Shown piece after piece: positions 27,194-40,998 of a DNA stretch of 64,000 nt. Each line of letters begins with the position of its first letter. Positions within the stretch are counted from its first letter, which is position 1. Made by a program: the position numbers and the translations under genes. The notes under the pieces are model-generated. The model saw only the letters and a list, made by a program, of their open reading frames with translations. It was not told the DNA's origin and ran no database searches. The DNA lies in contig CM031859.1 of assembly GCA_018697195.1 (NCBI GenBank), positions 53,800,828-53,864,827 on the forward strand. Reading direction: 5' to 3'. Source of the stretch: Certhia americana (taxonomy: Eukaryota > Chordata > Aves > Passeriformes > Certhiidae).

Positions 27194-27208
27194 GGCTGAG
27201 TAGATCTG
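27112..27208 (-). CDS. STX7: STX7 exon 2 (start codon exon)
   Basis: The ATG is at 27193-27191 and encodes residues 1-27 plus the first base of codon 28. The frame is ...SNIQKITQC, as in other syntaxin-7 proteins. The donor is GTAAGT at 27111. The probable acceptor (ACAG) puts the exon start at 27208, with 15 nt of 5'UTR. A CAG directly follows, so tandem acceptors could shift the UTR by 3 nt without changing the protein. Confidence 0.92.
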
Positions 27209-30200
27209 CTGTCACGGTCATCCACAACAGGAAAATGACTGTCAGTCTCTACCTACAGAAAACAACAGTTATGTTTTGGTCACTGGTTTATAAAGTTTTT
27301 TCATCTTCTGAAAGAATACATGGGAGAAGATTAAAGAAAACTCCATACACTAATGTTTATCCTCTCCAAAAGTACTGTACTTCAAAGAGAGTCTATTCTT
27401 TGCCAAACTTATGTAATTTCCCCACTGTAATCGGAGTGTAATTTCCATTTGTTGCCATTCCAGAGAAAAAAAGCTGTATGTTTAATCTGAAAATGCCAAA
27501 CACTCTGAAGAATTACAACCCAAACTAACTATATTGTTATTTACATACCATATATCACCCATCCCACCAATACAATCCAGCATAAGTAACTGCTGGAAAA
27601 AAACCTCAGCAGATATCACACAAGACATCAGAAAAAAGGCAGCACAGTTTGCTCTAAATGCCATTTGTATCAACTTCATGTTTAGTTTAACCCAGTGTCA
27701 CCTAAATGCTACGAATTAGCGCTTTATCCTGTTTCACCTGCTGTGTTTGTCAATATAATTCATTTTTCAACAACTTGGGTATCCACATACATTTTTAGGG
27801 CTGTTTTTCCATCCATCCAGATCAAATTTCAGCATAAACTCATGTGCTCATATCCTAAATCGAAATTAACACGACATAGATTACAATACCTGTGCAAATA
27901 AAAACTGGCAGTTTATCTGTTCTGTGGTGAGAACACTGAATAATCAAGTGCATACACATCCAACACAGTGCCACAATTTCATCCAGGCCGTGCTCTCCTG
28001 CACACCACCTTCACAGGTTGAACATTTTAACTTCACCACTTCACTGAATTCCCACTGTTTAAAACATATGCCTTCCACGCAATGTCCTCTTCTGGCCCAT
28101 CAGCTTCTGGTTAAGAGACACTGCTAAAACTCAGTTTCAGGTATAGAGAAAAAGAAAGCACATCTACTGTGTGAAAAGAAGGAAATGAAAAGGCCAAGCT
28201 GATTTGACAGCAGCTGTGCTACAATTTGCAAACTCAAGTCCTTACAAGCTTTTTTTTAAATACAAACATTTAACAGTCCTTGTTACCAAATATTTCCTTT
28301 TACCTTTGGAAATGCCTGTATTAATACAGGCAGCAATATTCTGGCTGTTTTAAAACACGACTGGTTTCATATCTCTGTCATATGAAACGATCTCTAGTGG
28401 AGCCAAGACACTGTACTGGTCCTGACATTGTACATCCCACCAAAACTTCACCAGGGATGTAACTGCAGAGGTCATGCCCAGCCCTGCTGCCCTGCAGGTG
28501 ACATCACCTGCACCCCATGAAAAAACTGCTGCTACCATGAAGACAAACCCTGCATGATTTCGAAATGGCTGCTTCACTATGATCCCACACCCTGTTCGGT
28601 GTCCTCAGTCCCTGAAGCATCCCCTAGTAATGAACAACCTGACTGCAGACAAGGTGACAGGGAGCATTATTTGCACCCTTCTACTTGCTGCACTATCGCC
28701 TGAGAGTCATGATAGCTGTCTGCAGTGTCGTTTCCTGTCTTTTTCTGTACCACATGCAGATTCAAGTTATTTTCACTAAAGTCTGGAGTCAGTCAGCCAG
28801 CCAGCCTAAGTCCCACTTCTCTGGGCCAAGGCTGGCATTACATTTGATCTTTTTGGAAATTTCAGGCAACATCGTACTGAGTATGTATTGTAAGACCAAA
28901 CCAATGCAAACTTTACAGCAAATAAATGGCTCTATATCTTGGTGTATAGACTAAGGCAATCTACCAATTCAGTGAAAAAAAAAAAAATACTAGGTATAAA
29001 ATCCAAAGAAACCACCTAAAAACTAAGTTTGAAAAAGATTTCTTAGAACTGCTGGCAGATTTTTTTGAAAGTTATGACTACTTCTAGACACCTTAGTAGC
29101 ATGCTAACTACAATGCTACTGACTAAAAAACTTTTTAGTTAAATATTATAGTTACTGTTAAAAGTTAAACATATGTTTAATGGCAACGTTAAAATGCCAC
29201 TGCTAAGGAGATGGCAAGACCAAACTACCTTGTTTAGAATTAACTGAAATAGTATTTCATGGTTGGTTTTTTGTCTTTTGTATTTGTATTCACCAAACAG
29301 CTGTCTGTAACACTGTTCTCAGGAATACCTTTACAATCAAGAGATATACACTGAATGCTTCTTCCAAATCTTGTCAAAAGCAGTTACTGCTTTTCCATAT
29401 CTTGCAAATTTCTGCAGCTAACTATAAGTATCTTTAAAGACAATACACTCCACTACACTGACAAATGTACATATTGTTCAATACATGTGACTTAAGAATT
29501 TTTCAACTTTCTGCTACAGACAAACACAACATATAGTGAGATGTTCAGATGACAGACTGCAAAGTCCACAGGACTCAGTTCAGCTTTTCATCTGCACATG
29601 TAGATCTCTCTAATTGTCGACACAATGCTTTTTATCAACTCACATACTTAAGAATTGATATTTATAGTAAATTTATAGGATAGCTGTGTAAATTCACAGC
29701 TGGTTTACTCCATGCACATTCTTCCACTAACAGAGGTACTCCTGAGTATTTCAATAATACAGGTTGGTGACAAAGTGACTTCTCTGGGGAACAGACAGAA
29801 AGAGAGGACAGCTATAAGCTGTCATCCCCTCCCAGTCTTCGCCACTTTCTCCCTCCAGTTCTCACAGTAACACGGGCATCTGAACCAGACAAACACCCTA
29901 CTTCCATTCACAACCCCTTCACTTGTTAGTGCTGAGTTACTCAAACTCCTCTGAAAACACAGATAAACTGAGCCCTTGGAAAGTCAACTGCTAATGACCT
30001 AGACAAGGTCAAGGTTTCAACCACCAGGAAACAAAACAGGCATGCAGCAAGCACTTCCTTCCATCCAGGGTGATAGGAGCATTGATCAAGACACTGAATT
30101 TCTATAGAAATTACCCCTTTTCACTTTCACAGGATTTAACTACTCTGTTGTGAGGTATTTTGGTATGACTGGCTGCACAACTTACAAAACAGGGAAGTTA

Positions 30201-33200
30201 AAAGCCTGCTGCAGTTGCAGGAAGTACACTTCACCTTCAAACTGGAACTAAGCTGCAATTGTGGTAGTAGTCTTCAATTCCTCTAAAAGTTTCAGTCAGG
30301 TGTGAGTTTCTGATTGTACATTTTATCTTCTGCTCAACATCATACATGACGGGAGAATACCTAGTGCCAATTCAGCTTGTCAGGCTACTGTAGAAAGTCC
30401 AAGGAACTGAGTCTACAGACACAAATTAAATGAAAAATCAGAACATTTTATTAACTCCAACTGAAGCAGGACCTCACTGTACATTGAGGTTTAAAGAATT
30501 CAGAGGACTGAATATATTTTTCATAATTTCTGCATGAATTTGTTCCTATATCACATGGTCACTCCATACCAAAACAAAAAATGAACCCTATTATTTTCTA
30601 GAAAGATGTTTGTCAAGCATAAGAAAAAATCCACTTTTCCATCGGCTATGAATGCAGAGACAAGGAAGTCTCCACAGCTAAGCAGCTCCCCAGTGTCATT
30701 CCTGAAAGCTCCATCAGGACAAAAGGAAGTGATGTGACAACCACTACACATGTCAGATTTCACAGCAGTCACACAAATATTTTGAAGACTCCAGACAGCA
30801 ACAGTTAACCAGCACCTAATCTATTTTTTATTTCCTCATTTAGATATTTGAAGAATCCTCCTTCTCCCAGAAATCTAGCCCAGATACACTAGGATAAGAA
30901 CCCTTAAGCAACAGTTCTACTGTTTGAGTAATATTACAGCATTAGGACCTAGAAATGTTTACACGGACCCTCAACTTTCAAAAAGCAAAAAGTACATACT
31001 GCATTCCATAGAACACTTGAAAATTTAAATCTGATCTGAATTTAAATCTGATTTTATGCCTTTAAGTATCCAGAAACAAGTCATGGGGCTTTCCTTACGG
31101 AATTTTTTTTTCCTAAATAAAGGTCACAGTAACAAAGCTTCTCCTAAACAATGTGTGGCTTCCTTTATAAACTACCCCTCCCAAAAAAAAAAAAAAAAAA
31201 AAAAAAAAAAGAAGCAAAATTCTTTAAGCAGCATGAAAACAGGCAAAAGTGATGAACTGCTGAAAAACTTGGGGAAAAATTTCAGCAAGTCACAAGTTAA
31301 CTACAGAAAAGATAAGGACCTCCTGCTACAGCACCTGAGGGATTCTCATAACCAACTCATAGCAACTGACTTAGTAAGAGACAGGTGAGCATTAAGTCTG
31401 TCATTAATTTTGATACGGGATGAGGGAGGTTTAATCTTTTCCTGGACTTAGGCCTTTTTTTCCTTTATACTTAAGCTAAAATATTTAGAGATTAATATTA
31501 CATTTCCCACTTTTTGCTTTTACAGCTCCTAATGTGCTGAAATCCTGGTCCACAGGCAGGTTGTAGGCCTCCATAATATAAAACCAGCTGTGGAACTTAC
31601 AAAAATGCAAACAAAGTAGCAGTAAAATTAAATTCTTCTTGCCTTCTTAAAAGAAAAGTTTCCAGACTTTTTTTTTTTTTTTTTATTTATCCTCTAGTTT
31701 AAGGTAGAAGTCAAATTTAAATACATATATGGTAGGAAAAAGCAAAGTTTATTTAGAACTGCATCAACACTAACAGAAGAGATAGCAAAAGGTAACTTCT
31801 TAGCTACTCTGCACAATTCCCTTAGCCTTGCCACATAACTGATGCTGAAACCTACCAACACCAAGCTTACATCATCTAACAGCTCTGTATTTGGGGTTTT
31901 TCGAAGTAATTATTAGATTGTGCCAGTGGTCAGCGTTTTAGTCACTTTTCCTAAAAATGATTCTGTTGAACAAAGATGCAGTTTAAAGCAGTGACATTTA
32001 AACTGCTCAGCATGAAAAAAAAAATTACAGAAGCCTGAATTTCTATTAGGCTTAATGCATCACCAACGCTTAGCATGTATGGATAAAAATTAACATGCTT
32101 ACAATTGTCTGATTCATCCACACTGATATTTATGATGAACTAAGTGAAGGAAGCACATAGCTTTCACAAGTCTAAGAGAACATAATAGTGCCTGGCAAAA
32201 TGCCTTAAGTAAGAGGAATTATGGTTCCTAGGAGCGCACAAGGCATTTAAATGCCTTATGATGAAGCAAGGAATAGGAAAATGAACACTGAGGACTGGAA
32301 CTATGCGGGAAGAGAGGGAATAGGAAGTTGGAAAATGGGCCTGAGATGACCATTTCAAAGTGCCCAGTTTCTTGTGCAGCTGGTAGGCAAACAACATCTC
32401 ATGGTAAAAAGAAAAAGGATGAGAAGCCCGATATTTTGTTCTCACCCAATTCTCCCTCATGGTAGCCTGCTTGCATTGAACCAAGTGCTCAGATCAAGTG
32501 CACCGAGGGAGAAGTTACCTTTGCACAAAATCTGACTGCAATACATGCCGAGTCTCTCTGAGGCCTACCAGGGTGCTAATGTCTACACACAGCTCATGGT
32601 CTCTTTTCTTCTCCTCTCTCAAGAGTTTCACTTCAGTGTAAGCCACCAAGAAGAGAAGCAAACACAGACACAGGTTATAACAATGCCACCATTTAGCACC
32701 CCTTTTTCTCCCTTTCCGTAAGGAGCAATTGCACAATCCCCAGGCTCCAAGCAGAAGCCCTGCACTGCCAGAGAAGCACAAGCCTGTGTAATGACCCGTC
32801 AGGAGGGCTCCACTCGCCCTGCTGGCACAGCCCTCTGCCTTTGAACGCCTTGTGCATGGGATCACAGCACAAGAGCACATTGCTTCTGGCCAAGTATCCT
32901 GAGATTTTATCAGTGGGCTTCTTCAACTAAGATGTAGCACCCTGCACAGCATGCAAAGCGGAGCGAAACCTTCCACTGAACTGCTGAGTTTGAAGAAGCG
33001 CCTATTCCTGATGCAGCGGCGAATGATTCACCAGGAAAACAGCGATAACGTCGGGCCGGCAGCCGGCGCGCCAGGCCCGCGATCACTATTTACATCGGCC
33101 ACTTTTACAACGTCCCTTCTCCCGCTGACATGCTCACCTCGGACCTGGAACGGCAAGGGGAGCATTTCCACAGGCGGAGGTGCCCGTCCTACCCTACAGC

Positions 33201-33554
33201 TCCACACCTGCTGCTATAAAACACCCGCTGTAGGCCCCGACCCTCCCCCGAGAGCATCGCCAAGCCCAAAGCCCTGGTACCGTGGGTGTCACAGGGAAGG
33301 GTGCGGGGAAAGGAGCTGGTGCTGACACGACCGACCGCGCTCCAACACTGCGCTCCCCTGGCGGCCCCGCCACCCCCGCCTCACCCACAGCCGCTCCCCT
33401 CGCCCCACGGCCCCAGCGAGGCCCTTCCCGCCGCCCTCCGACAGGCTCCCCGCGCCTGACAGCCCCTTCCCGGCCGGCCGGCCACCGCCCTGATCCCCCC
33501 CGCCTGAGGCGGGCACCACTCCCACCGCCCCAGCGGAGCTCCCGCGGCTCTTAC
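27209..33554 (-). other. STX7: STX7 intron 1 (probable)
   Basis: This interval separates the start-codon exon from the CpG-island first exon. It contains a 28-nt poly-A run and several ORFs below 125 codons without recognisable motifs. Extra non-coding exons cannot be excluded from sequence alone. Confidence 0.6.
31183..31210. repeat. poly-A run (28 nt)
   Basis: An uninterrupted run of 28 A. I see no LINE or processed-gene body to its left, so I treat it as simple sequence, not a retroposon tail. Confidence 0.85.
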
Positions 33555-33830
33555 CCGGCCCCGGCGAGCCCGGTCCCAGGGGTGCGGCGGGGGGCGGCGG
33601 CGGTGCGGGCGTGGAGGGGCGGGCCGGGCCGGGGCCTGCCCGCCCCGCCGTGACGGGAGAGGCGGGGGGACGAGAAGGGAGGCGCGGCCCCGCCCGGCTG
33701 CGAGAGCGGGGCTGGGCGGTTCCTGACGGGCGGCTCCGCCCGGGCCTGCGGGGAGACGCGGCCGCTGACGGACCTGAGGGCTGCCGAGGGGGACGGGGCA
33801 ACCCCGGCAGCCGCAACCCTATGCGAATGG
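33030..33830 (-). promoter_or_regulatory. STX7: CpG island, probable STX7 promoter
   Basis: An abrupt GC- and CpG-rich block of about 800 bp in otherwise AT-rich DNA, with several GC-box-like ggggcgg motifs near 33590-33700. It sits upstream of STX7 in the right orientation and contains a strong minus-strand donor at 33554. Long ORFs in it on both strands are low-complexity Pro/Arg/Gly-rich products of base composition, not proteins. Such islands can fire in both directions, but I see no plus-strand gene. Confidence 0.85.
33555..33640 (-). other. STX7: predicted STX7 non-coding exon 1
   Basis: The donor GGGGCCGG then GTAAGAG at 33554 is a near-consensus splice site inside the CpG island. The 5' edge (transcription start) is not determined; the given limit is a rough guess. 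Confidence 0.45.
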
Positions 33831-36774
33831 AAAAAGTGAGGGTGAAAGGTGGGGAGAGTGTCATTTGGGGAAAAGATGCTGTTGCATCAGGAGGCAAGGG
33901 GAAAACATGGGCAAGGATACAATATCACAGTGAAAAATACGGCGTTACTATGTTAATAGCCTGCTTTGCCAGCCCTGCCTTCAGTTTGGGTCATTTCTTC
34001 TCTAAAGGGGAATGGACAATTCAAAGAGAGTGAGTGGGAAATTGTAGATCTCTTTAAAGGTGCCTTTGAACACAGAGATACACAATATACAGCTGGGAGA
34101 GGGGCTGCGATGCTAGGAGCACGAAAAACGAAGGCTGCATTCACACGGCTGCCGGTACCGGGCTCGGGAGGACAAGGAGGATGCGGTCGCCACAGCACCA
34201 GGGCTTCTCCCGGCCCAGCTACCTGAGAAGTGACAGGTGAGCCTCCAGGCTGCCTGCACAGCATTTGAGGCATTCCTGCATCCTCCCCTCTTCTTCAAAG
34301 ACACAATGACAGCGCCAAGAGCTCCCCAGAGCCCCGCGGCTGAGCTGCTTCGTCTGCAGGATACCCCCCGTGTTCATTAAATAGCACAGAGCAAGCAGCC
34401 CGCAGCATCCCACTGCTGGGAATGCCGCCTCCTCCACGGCAGCCCAGCCTCGCCTAAGGAAGAGCTGCAGAAACTGGGAAGCGCAAGTTTAATTCTGCTT
34501 CATCATAGATTTTGGTCATTGCTGAGATTTAGAAATAGCTAAGCAGTGGAAAACTTACTAGGTATCCTAACCCAATAATAACAGAGAGGTCTAATAAACT
34601 TCAAACACCATGAGTGTTAAGTTAAAGGCCTGAAATAGGCAAGGTTACCCTTTACCTTGCATGGGTGGTTCTTGCTGGGTCTCAAAGCATGCTGAAAGGA
34701 GAGACAACATAGAATTTGAGACTTGTATGCCTACATGGAATTGTTATGCTAATTGATGGTTGGAAGAGTCATTTTCTCACTTTCATGAACTGAAGTTACT
34801 AAGGGAGAAAGCCATTCTGATATGCCTTTTTGCTGCAGGAATGCTGTATACATAGTCAATCTATTTGTACCAGGCTATTTTTATTAGCGATGATTTTAGC
34901 ATTGCTACATGTGCGGGTGTTTCACCCACTAGATCCCACTAGATGGTGCACTAATGAGAGTATAATGCACATCCCTTCCAAATTAAGGGCCTGCCTTGAT
35001 TATTATCTCTGTCGCATAAACTCCATTGATTGACCCATTCACTCCTGCTTTATAAAAGTTCAGCACAGATCACTGTCAGTTTCCCTGCAGAAAACAGGAC
35101 ATCTTTTGCTATATGATTTCATAAATGTATTTCCCCTTAAAAAAGTGACCCTTCATCAGTGAGAATTCTTTTCCTGCAGATCACCACTTGGGTACTTTCT
35201 TTTTAGGCTTAGAGGTAAGACCCAGTCATCGCTGATCAATGGTCATTCTCATTCTACAGAAACAAGGTATCCAAATGCTTTCTTAGTGAAGCTGTGTGCT
35301 TTATGAAGAAAATCCTGCTCCTCACTTGCTGTTAGCTCACTTATCATAAGCATCCACCTTTTACTGTTAAATATCTCCAAGTCCTATGATTATTTAAAGT
35401 AACCAGCTGAATAATATAAAAGCCTGAGAGGGGAAAATGGATTTTAAAATAAGCTTTTCAATGAAATGTTTGTACTATAAAAATACCTAAATAGTCTTTG
35501 TAATAGAATCATAAAATAATTATGAATGTTACTAGACTATTGATCATATTTATTGGTCAGAACTGCTAAGAGCATGGTATGCCCTCTGAATATTTTTGTT
35601 AACTCCTATAGAGAAGCCATTGACTGGGAGAACATGCCCTGTTTCTCTCTTTTAAATAAAACAGGAAGATTCCTTCAGTTTCCTATTCTAGCAATGGTGC
35701 ACAGACAGGGATTGTAAAGAAGCTGTTTGTCTAAGTGTTATCAGAGATGCTGATGCATTTTTGCCTCTAAATGCCTTTCAATGGTTCCTCCGTAGAGCTC
35801 TCACATCAGTATTACCTGGTGATTGAGTTAAGAAGCATCATTCACCTACCTTTCCTGTTTCTTGTGGAACAAAATCAGATTTCAAATGACTGAATTAAAT
35901 GGGAAAGGCTCTGGACAAAGAAAAGGGGAAATGTTGAAGCCCTGTTATGTACAGCCACCATGTACCATGGAGGATGCTCTGGGCATTTACTGACTGAAGG
36001 TCAGAGTGTTTTCATTTATATTCTTGTCATGTGTGTAAAACTGAAATGAAAGGATGTCCTGTTTGGGAATCCATGCCCAGTATGGTGTATAATGTCTGAA
36101 AGGGATGGAATTTAAGCACACCAGCATACTGTGATTTTGAAAAAGCATACCTTCCTCCTAGCCCAGTGTCCAAATCAGGATCCACCTTCCTGAGTGTATT
36201 TCTGCCTCCTACCTCCTGCTCCCGCCCTGGGCCCTAATGAGCAGACACACAGCCCTGGCAGCGTGGGTAGCACAAGCTCCAGGGCCACCAGTGATGCAGA
36301 AACAAGGCACTCATTTCCATGCAACATCCTGGGCTGGCACAATACATGTTGAAATGAAGGGGAGCAGCCCAGCCCTGGCCTCGTGTTCTTGATGAGCGTC
36401 CTCTTTCTAAGTCATGAGCACTGTGCAAGCTGTGAGCAATTTACCGTACAGGCCAATTTCATTCTGTGCTGTCACAGGTCACTTACACACCTCTATCTTT
36501 ACACAGGAAGAACAATGTTTTCAGTATTTGGCAGAGTATAGCAGAGCTTCCCAGACAGTTATTACTGATGTATTCCATCATCAGAAAGAATTCTTGTTAT
36601 TATCATTGTCATCGCTGTTTGCTAATTTCATCAAAATATCTGTTCCAGAATCTGAAATGAGATTAGGTTCCTATTATGCCCAGTCCTGTACATAATTATG
36701 ATGGATGATGGTTTCCAGCTTGAACAAATTTATGGATTAATTATACTGCTGAACTACATGTAAAACATCTTTAT

Positions 36775-36799
36775 AAAAAAAAAAAAAAAAAAAAAAAAA
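36775..36799. repeat. poly-A run (25 nt)
   Basis: A run of 25 A followed by GAAAAAG. No retroposon body was recognised upstream. Confidence 0.85.
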
Positions 36800-39700
36800 G
36801 AAAAAGAAAACATTGACCATTTGCATGTTATTTAGGCTGCCACTTGCTCTCCAGCAACACTAATTAACATAGTAGCATGTGTTTCAAAGAAACAGATAAT
36901 TCTACTCCCAATATTGATAGTGTTTCCTAAAAAAAAAGAGAAAAATTTCACTAGCAACTGATTTACAAATCTTTCTTTGCCTAACAGTTTAATTTTCAAA
37001 GACATGTTATACTTTCATCTGCAGTAGTGAAATGAGCTGGCATTATGATTTCAAAGCCCAATGTTTAATTAAGTAGTACCTGAAAATACATCATTTCTGT
37101 AACTTCAAACATTTTGAAATAATAAACATTTATAAAAGGCATAAAATGAAACAGCATTATTTTGTTCAGATATAGAAATACAAGCCTATAGAAGAAAAAA
37201 TATTAAAAAAAAAAGAATCTAAGGACTGCAGGTTCAGCAGCTAGCTCTGATAGAATCCAATAGGTCTTCATTTGGGAAATGAGGTCATTGTTAAGCAATC
37301 AATATTCATTATATTATAGATTTTCATCATCTTTATCCTCCTCTTCATTTTCAATTCATAATGACCTTAATTTCTTCCTGGAACCATGCAAAATAAAAGA
37401 AGAAACTCACACAAAGTAATCATAACAGAATTTGTCTAGGTAAACCAAAGAGACATCAAAGATAAGGGGACACAGGCAGAGCTATAAAGGTGAGAATAAT
37501 GTTATTTAATGATATTTCCAAAATGCAGTGTCAGAAAATCAGGATTTTTTCTGGCTACTCACAGAATTTTAGCAGTATTTCCTCCTCACTTACCTGCTCT
37601 GCCACTGCTACTGTATGCATCAGTACTCTGGGTTCTGCTTTTCCCTTTCTCCATCATTTCAGTCTGCAGTTTAGCCCAAAAGGAGATCTAGCAACAATCA
37701 CATTATGGCACAATTCTCCCATAGCAGCATAGATGGTGGTCACCCACTGAAGGACTAAAGTTTATCCAATTTCGAAGAAGGAACCTATAAAAGCAGATTA
37801 TGGAAAGGGACTAAAAAAAATAAATAAAAAGACTGATTAACTGCATTCATGACACATAGCCTCTGTAATCTGTTGAATACTGGCAGAAAATATCTCAAAA
37901 ATCAATTAGCAATTTTGTGGACATTCCCTTTCTCTATAGCCTTGGCTGCAGTGAGTTGAGAGCAAAAGGTGTCCATGTAAGTTAAAAAAGGTGTCAATAC
38001 TGTTAAGCTGTCCCTAGGACATGACTCAGTTTGTGGCTTGCAGATTTCTGCATAGCTAAATGTCAAAAATTCTGTTATGTGCCTTGTTTAAGCCTGCTGC
38101 CCCACAAAGAAACATTTTAGATGCCCAGATGTGTCTCACCTGGCTCTCAGCTACTCTGTAGGCATCTCAGGTAACCTATTACACCTTAGGTGGCATTTGG
38201 CAAATGATTCATATTTTCTGAACAGCCACTGACCACTACAGCTGGAACTTAAACAGCCGTTCCAACTATAGCTATAGTCAGGACTTAGACACTTAACAGA
38301 ATTATAATCACCTACTTACAATTTTAAGAGTCTTAATCTCAAAACTCATGCCACAGTCTAGGTTTTCCAGTGCTTACCACAGCTTTCCTGTGTATTTCTG
38401 TGGTAATTTGGCAGCAGAACTTTTATAAGAATTTTATTCTGCCCTTCACTCTTCAGCCTGATACTGCAGGTTTGGTAACCTTATTATAGAAAATCTGCAA
38501 CTACATGCAGTATGTAAAAAAAAAAACCAAAACCATGGAACAGGTTTTTACCTTCTGCTACAGCATAAATAGACAGAGGAACAAAGAAGCAACTTTGGCT
38601 TCTATTCCAAGAGACAATGAATATTAATCTAGTAAAATGGAGGGACATCAGACACTGGAAGAATGAAGTAAGATTGAATTATGCGCCAACTTCAAGGATG
38701 AGGCTTCCTATAAGTCACATTTTAAAACCACCAAAATTTTGTGATCACTCTCTATTCAGGAAATCCCAAAAGTATCACATAAGTCCTCTTTCTTGTCTCC
38801 TTCCTCCAGATATTTGCTCTAATTTCAAATGTTTTGATTACAAATACTTCTTTTCTCTGACCAGAGTCTTAACCTTATGGACAAAACCAAAAAGCATTTG
38901 AAATAAACAGATGTCAGAACAGATTGCATCATCTCAAAGTTGTAGCTAATTTGTACTAGGAAAGGAAACTTTTCTTGACATTCAAAAAAATAATGATAAG
39001 ATAAAACAGAGGGGAAAGAGTTTTATCATTTATCTTCTTGCACACATTAAAATATGTAGCAGCTACAACAGTCACTGTATTGTTCTGATGTCCTACAGAA
39101 TATCTACTGTGCCATTCCTTTTTCTAGTTCTTACACATGTAGGGCCTGATTCAATTGCCTGTTGCATGTTATGACAAACCACTTTCCAACAGGCTGTCAG
39201 TCTGGTCTCTTGCTGTTAGCTGCATGCTTCCTACAGCTGTTTTTTCTTCTAGTGTTTGTATTTTCCCCCCTCTCTTCTCATCTGATCATGGAAAAAGAGA
39301 CTAGTTCACAATTAAGAGAAGGGTCAAATAATAACAACTTACATCTTTGTACTTTGAAAAAAGAAGAGATTTTTATCATGTATTCACTTACAACATTAAG
39401 AATGCTATCACAAAATTTAAAAATGCCCCTCATACTGTTCCTTTTCCATACCCTTCCTTCTTCAGACATAATTGCTGGGTACAGTCTCACACTGCAATTT
39501 TGTTGGATGTGCTATGCAGCCCAGCAATCCACAGGAAAACCCAGAAAAATAGAATAGATATGCTATCTGAGATGGTTCAATCTGCAGTGAAGTCATGCAT
39601 AGCCAGCATCTTTTTTTACTGAAACTATTGCACATAACCTCTAAGATCTAAATACCTCTAAGTAACCTCTGAATCTGAGTTCTTTAAAATAGAACAAGAC

Positions 39701-40959
39701 AATTTCAGAGGATTATTGATTTTCTAAAAGGGCCATCATCTGTGCCCCTTTGCCGTGAATTTCTTTCCTCACAGCTACCAAAAGAGCCAATCTGGAATCT
39801 TTAAATAGAATATAACAGTTTGGGAAGGCTATGGGCTTACTAAAATGACCGACACACAGCTAGAACACTCATATCTCATATCTTCCATCACATGTATTAC
39901 AGCCTATAGTGCTGGCTTTTACTCTCCCTTAGTAGTGAGCAGTGACCACCTCTGAAGAAGTTGGTTGAGTGTTTTATCATTAATGCAGAGTGGTGGGAAT
40001 ATTTGTAGAGTAAATACTCTTGGGGTTCCTTTAAAGATGCTGCTAGGTGTAGCACACCCCCCCTCCCAGACAGGGGGTCTCCATAGGATATAATGTATAA
40101 TTTCTCTTCATATTTCTTGCACAAATGTAAAGATTTGACCTTAAGTTTGGTAGCTGGAAAATTCTAGTCTAAAACACTTGCAATAAATTCCTCCACTTTC
40201 TGCATCCTATTTCTATGTAACTTCTGCTTTTATGTTTTCCTGCTTCTGGTTATATTGATCAGTTTTCTATCTATTCAACTGCTCATGTAGGACACACCTA
40301 CGTGATCAGCTTTAGAAACAGAACATCTGTAAGTTAACTGTTGCAACTTAATCCATGTTAATAGTGAATACGGAGAGAAATCACTGCCTTCTCCAACTGT
40401 AGCATCTTTATCCAAATTAGTCAGCTGAAGAAGTAGAGAAGGATTTAAAAAAAAGGATAATTTAATTCAGAAGGTCAATAAAAAGAAGAAATTCAGATGT
40501 TTTGTCTCTTATCTCTGAAACTCATATACTTACTTCAGTCTAGGATTTTCTTAATACAAAGAAAAGGTTTTTTCTTTCAATTTATTATCTTGTTATCCTT
40601 TGTCTCTTTTTTCATTTATGACTAATTTACAGATATTAATTTCATAATAAAGTGAAAAGTACTAATAGTTCATCATATTCAGAAGACTATTTCATAATAT
40701 TTTTCTGTCCAAACTTTTTTCTAATTGTGATCCCAAATTCCTTCCTTGCTTGTCCAGTGGTGAATTTGCAGGATTAGAGGTGATGTTCTGGTCCAGGGCT
40801 GGTCCACAGACTTTAAACATAATTTTCAAACTCTGTAGAAACACATTTTCTTCCTCCCTGAGTGGACCATATCGCACTGCTGGTCGCATTGCTTGAACGA
40901 GATATTGATTTCTGCTAAATTGTCACAGCAAGATGAGTAATAAAAATCATTATCACTAT

Positions 40960-40998
40960 TATTATGGGCTGATTTAAAAAAATGATCAGCCCATAATA
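40960..40998. repeat. perfect 14-bp inverted repeat
   Basis: Arms tattatgggctgat (40960-40973) and atcagcccataata (40985-40998) pair exactly around an 11-nt A-rich loop. There is no coding context. It could be a hairpin or the remnant of a small palindromic element. Confidence 0.85.

Noticed and set aside
31056..31388. Poly-A run as the tail of a processed pseudogene
   Set aside because: The sequence before it has no recognisable coding similarity and no target-site duplication was seen.
33282..34033. Long GC-rich ORFs on both strands, up to 202 codons
   Set aside because: They lie in the CpG island, overlap on both strands, and encode low-complexity Pro/Arg/Gly/Ala sequence. Lack of stop codons is explained by high GC.
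39162..39557. 131-codon plus-strand ORF with a hydrophobic stretch, checked as a possible TAAR fragment
   Set aside because: It has none of the TAAR motifs (DRY, CWxP, NPxxY, TM3 Asp) and no continuation in other frames.
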